Assembly: GCA_947464885.1 (NCBI GenBank)
Contig: CANHYZ010000181.1
Coordinates: 1 to 5,228 of the forward strand
Length of the DNA: 5,228 nt
From: Flavobacteriales bacterium
Lineage (GTDB): Bacteria; Bacteroidota; Bacteroidia; Flavobacteriales_D; Sanyastnellaceae
Direction: 5' to 3'
Each line of letters opens with the position of its first letter. Positions within the stretch are counted from its first letter, which is position 1. The notes under the pieces were generated by a model. The model had not been told where the DNA came from. It ran no database searches and saw only the letters and a list, made by a program, of their open reading frames with translations. Shown here in pieces: positions 3,911 to 5,228 of the stretch. A program made the position numbers and the translations under genes.

Positions 3911-5228
3911 TCATTTGCGGCGTCGAAGGGCTGCGAGATGGTGAGTGCTGTTGCCTACCGGTTTGAGTTCCTCAATTCCTAGCACAATCAATTCACCACC
4001 TTCTTCCTTAAAATCGTCACGCATGTGATAAAGGGTTTCGACCACGGAATGATCAATAAAATTACAATGGCGAAAATCAATGGTAACACGTTCATTCAGG
4101 TTGAACGAAAGGAGTTTCTTCTTCACAGGAATAAAATTGCTGAATACTGCTGCGTCATAAACTTCTATTCGGTTTTCATTCACAAGCATATTAGGCTTAA
4201 AGAATACACGAATTGGCACTCCTCTGAAAGCATGAAGTAATAATTTGATGAAGATACCCAGAGCAATTCCAACGAGCAAATCAGTCATAAGTGTCGCTAC
4301 AATCGTAATGATGAAAATGGACGCTTGATCTTTTCCTGTGCGAATCATCAATCCGAATTCACGAGGATGAGCCAATTTCCAGCCAACTCCGATGAGCATC
4401 GCAGCCAATGCGGCCTTTGGAATCAGGTCATTGAAGGCTACCTCCACACAGAGAAAAATCAAGATAAACAAACCGTGAAAAAAATTCGACCAGCGTGTTC
4501 GAGCTCCATTGGCAACGTTTGCAGAGGAGCGGGCGACTTCGCTGATCATAGGCAGTCCACCCAACACACCTGCCACAATATTACCCAAACCAACCGCAAT
4601 TAAATCCTTGTCCGGATTTGATCTTCGCTTAAACGGATCTTGCATATCGATTGCCTTCACGGTAAGCAATGCCTCCAGCGAACCAACCAGTGCGAACATG
4701 ATGACATACTTCCAAAAAACGCCGGGCATATTCAACCCAGAGAAGTCCACCTTGACACCAATGATATCAAACAGATCGCGATCAAAGGTTAACATGGGAG
4801 AGTAGCCCTTTTGAACAATCACCCCTGCAGCATTCGGGATATCATACGTGTTGTGCAGCCCTAAAATTTGTGCGAGCGGAATGGCTACAACCAAAACGAC
4901 CAATGCAGATGGGATTTTCCTCAAACGCTCTCCCGCAAATTTTGGCCATGCAAATACAATGACAAGAGAAACGATACCCACAACGAATACGAGGCTGTGA
5001 TCCAGAAAATGTGGCAGGGTATGCCGGAGTTCAAGCAACAACTCAATGGGTTCAACCATGGGTCTTCCTTCCTCAGTAAGTGGATTCATTCCCAACAGAA
5101 CATGTGATTGCTTACTGATGATGATGATTCCAATTGCCGCCAGCATGCCGTGAACAGCGGCGATAGGAAAAAAGTCACTGAACGACCCGAACTTCATTAA
5201 TCCGAAAAGAATTTGTATCACGCCGGCA
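3911..5228 (-). CDS. SulP (SLC26-type) anion transporter with STAS domain, 5' end outside window
   Basis: The frame is open to the right edge, and a GTG at 5221 is an internal Val in AGVIQILFGLMKFG, matching the usual G-x-x-Q-I-x-x-G-L SulP segment, so the N-terminus is missing. About 438 residues are visible. Counting from that Val, membrane segments lie at roughly 19-36, 77-92, 104-120, 168-188, 248-262, 266-282 and 302-330. Family segments are SLEALLTVKAIDMQDP, then DKDLIAVGLGNIVAGVLGG, and GLPMISEVARSSANVANGAR. The C-terminus is a STAS domain (about 345-436, with VTIDFRHCNFIDHSVVETL), placed on the cytoplasmic side in this family. SulP proteins move sulfate, bicarbonate, dicarboxylates or other anions, and the substrate cannot be told here. 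Nearness to a carbonic anhydrase gene would favour bicarbonate, but none is visible. It is the upstream gene of a two-gene unit with the DUF2490 protein; no terminator separates them. Confidence 0.9.
   Translation of the reverse strand, partial: AGVIQILFGLMKFGSFSDFFPIAAVHGMLAAIGIIIISKQSHVLLGMNPLTEEGRPMVEPIELLLELRHTLPHFLDHSLVFVVGIVSLVIVFAWPKFAGERLRKIPSALVVLVVAIPLAQILGLHNTYDIPNAAGVIVQKGYSPMLTFDRDLFDIIGVKVDFSGLNMPGVFWKYVIMFALVGSLEALLTVKAIDMQDPFKRRSNPDKDLIAVGLGNIVAGVLGGLPMISEVARSSANVANGARTRWSNFFHGLFILIFLCVEVAFNDLIPKAALAAMLIGVGWKLAHPREFGLMIRTGKDQASIFIITIVATLMTDLLVGIALGIFIKLLLHAFRGVPIRVFFKPNMLVNENRIEVYDAAVFSNFIPVKKKLLSFNLNERVTIDFRHCNFIDHSVVETLYHMRDDFKEEGGELIVLGIEELKPVGNSTHHLAALRRRK

Noticed and set aside
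4025..5107. Plus-strand open frames opposite the SulP gene
   Set aside because: Antisense shadows of a well-supported transporter; the products lack any domain pattern.
5219..5221. GTG as start codon of the SulP gene
   Set aside because: The frame stays open to the window edge and the residues before it (A-G-V-I-Q) continue the SulP family pattern; the protein would lack its first membrane segments if it started here.

Overview
This window most likely comes from a Bacteroidota chromosome, probably from the flavobacterial side. The evidence is a DUF2490 barrel protein, a TonB-type protein of the Bacteroidota pattern, promoters of the TTG-N19-TAnnTTTG type, and genes without Shine-Dalgarno sequences. 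It reads as ordinary core genome. I see no transposase, integrase, CRISPR array or phage gene.

Layout from left to right. Positions 1-104 (minus) hold the N-terminus of a small secreted protein that runs off the left edge. A non-coding stretch (105-329) follows, with a perfect 19-nt palindrome and a second long-range inverted repeat. At 330-1181 (plus) lies a TonB-family energy-transducer-like protein with one membrane segment. It converges, stop codon against stop codon, on 1182-2399 (minus), a NAD(P)-dependent dehydrogenase of the alanine dehydrogenase / saccharopine dehydrogenase (LYS1-like) superfamily. Positions 2400-2578 hold two back-to-back promoters, one for the dehydrogenase and one for the RNA genes.

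The centre is an RNA locus. tmRNA (ssrA) spans 2579-2976, with a readable tag frame ending in YALAA and a G3:U70 pair. A UUCG-capped terminator follows at 2983-3008, and one base later comes a tRNA-Val(GAC) at 3010-3087. A strong two-way terminator (3099-3135) closes this side and also ends the genes arriving from the right.

The right part is one minus-strand unit: a SulP-family anion transporter with a C-terminal STAS domain (3911-5228, N-terminus outside the window), then 17 bp later a DUF2490 outer-membrane barrel protein (3135-3893).

The genes do not form one pathway. They share an envelope theme (TonB, barrel protein, anion transporter) and a translation-quality theme (tmRNA, tRNA). I found no convincing undescribed system. 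The points most worth checking are the AGA resume codon of the tmRNA, the C at position 33 of the tRNA, the terminator directly against the tRNA, and the palindrome between the two divergent genes on the left.
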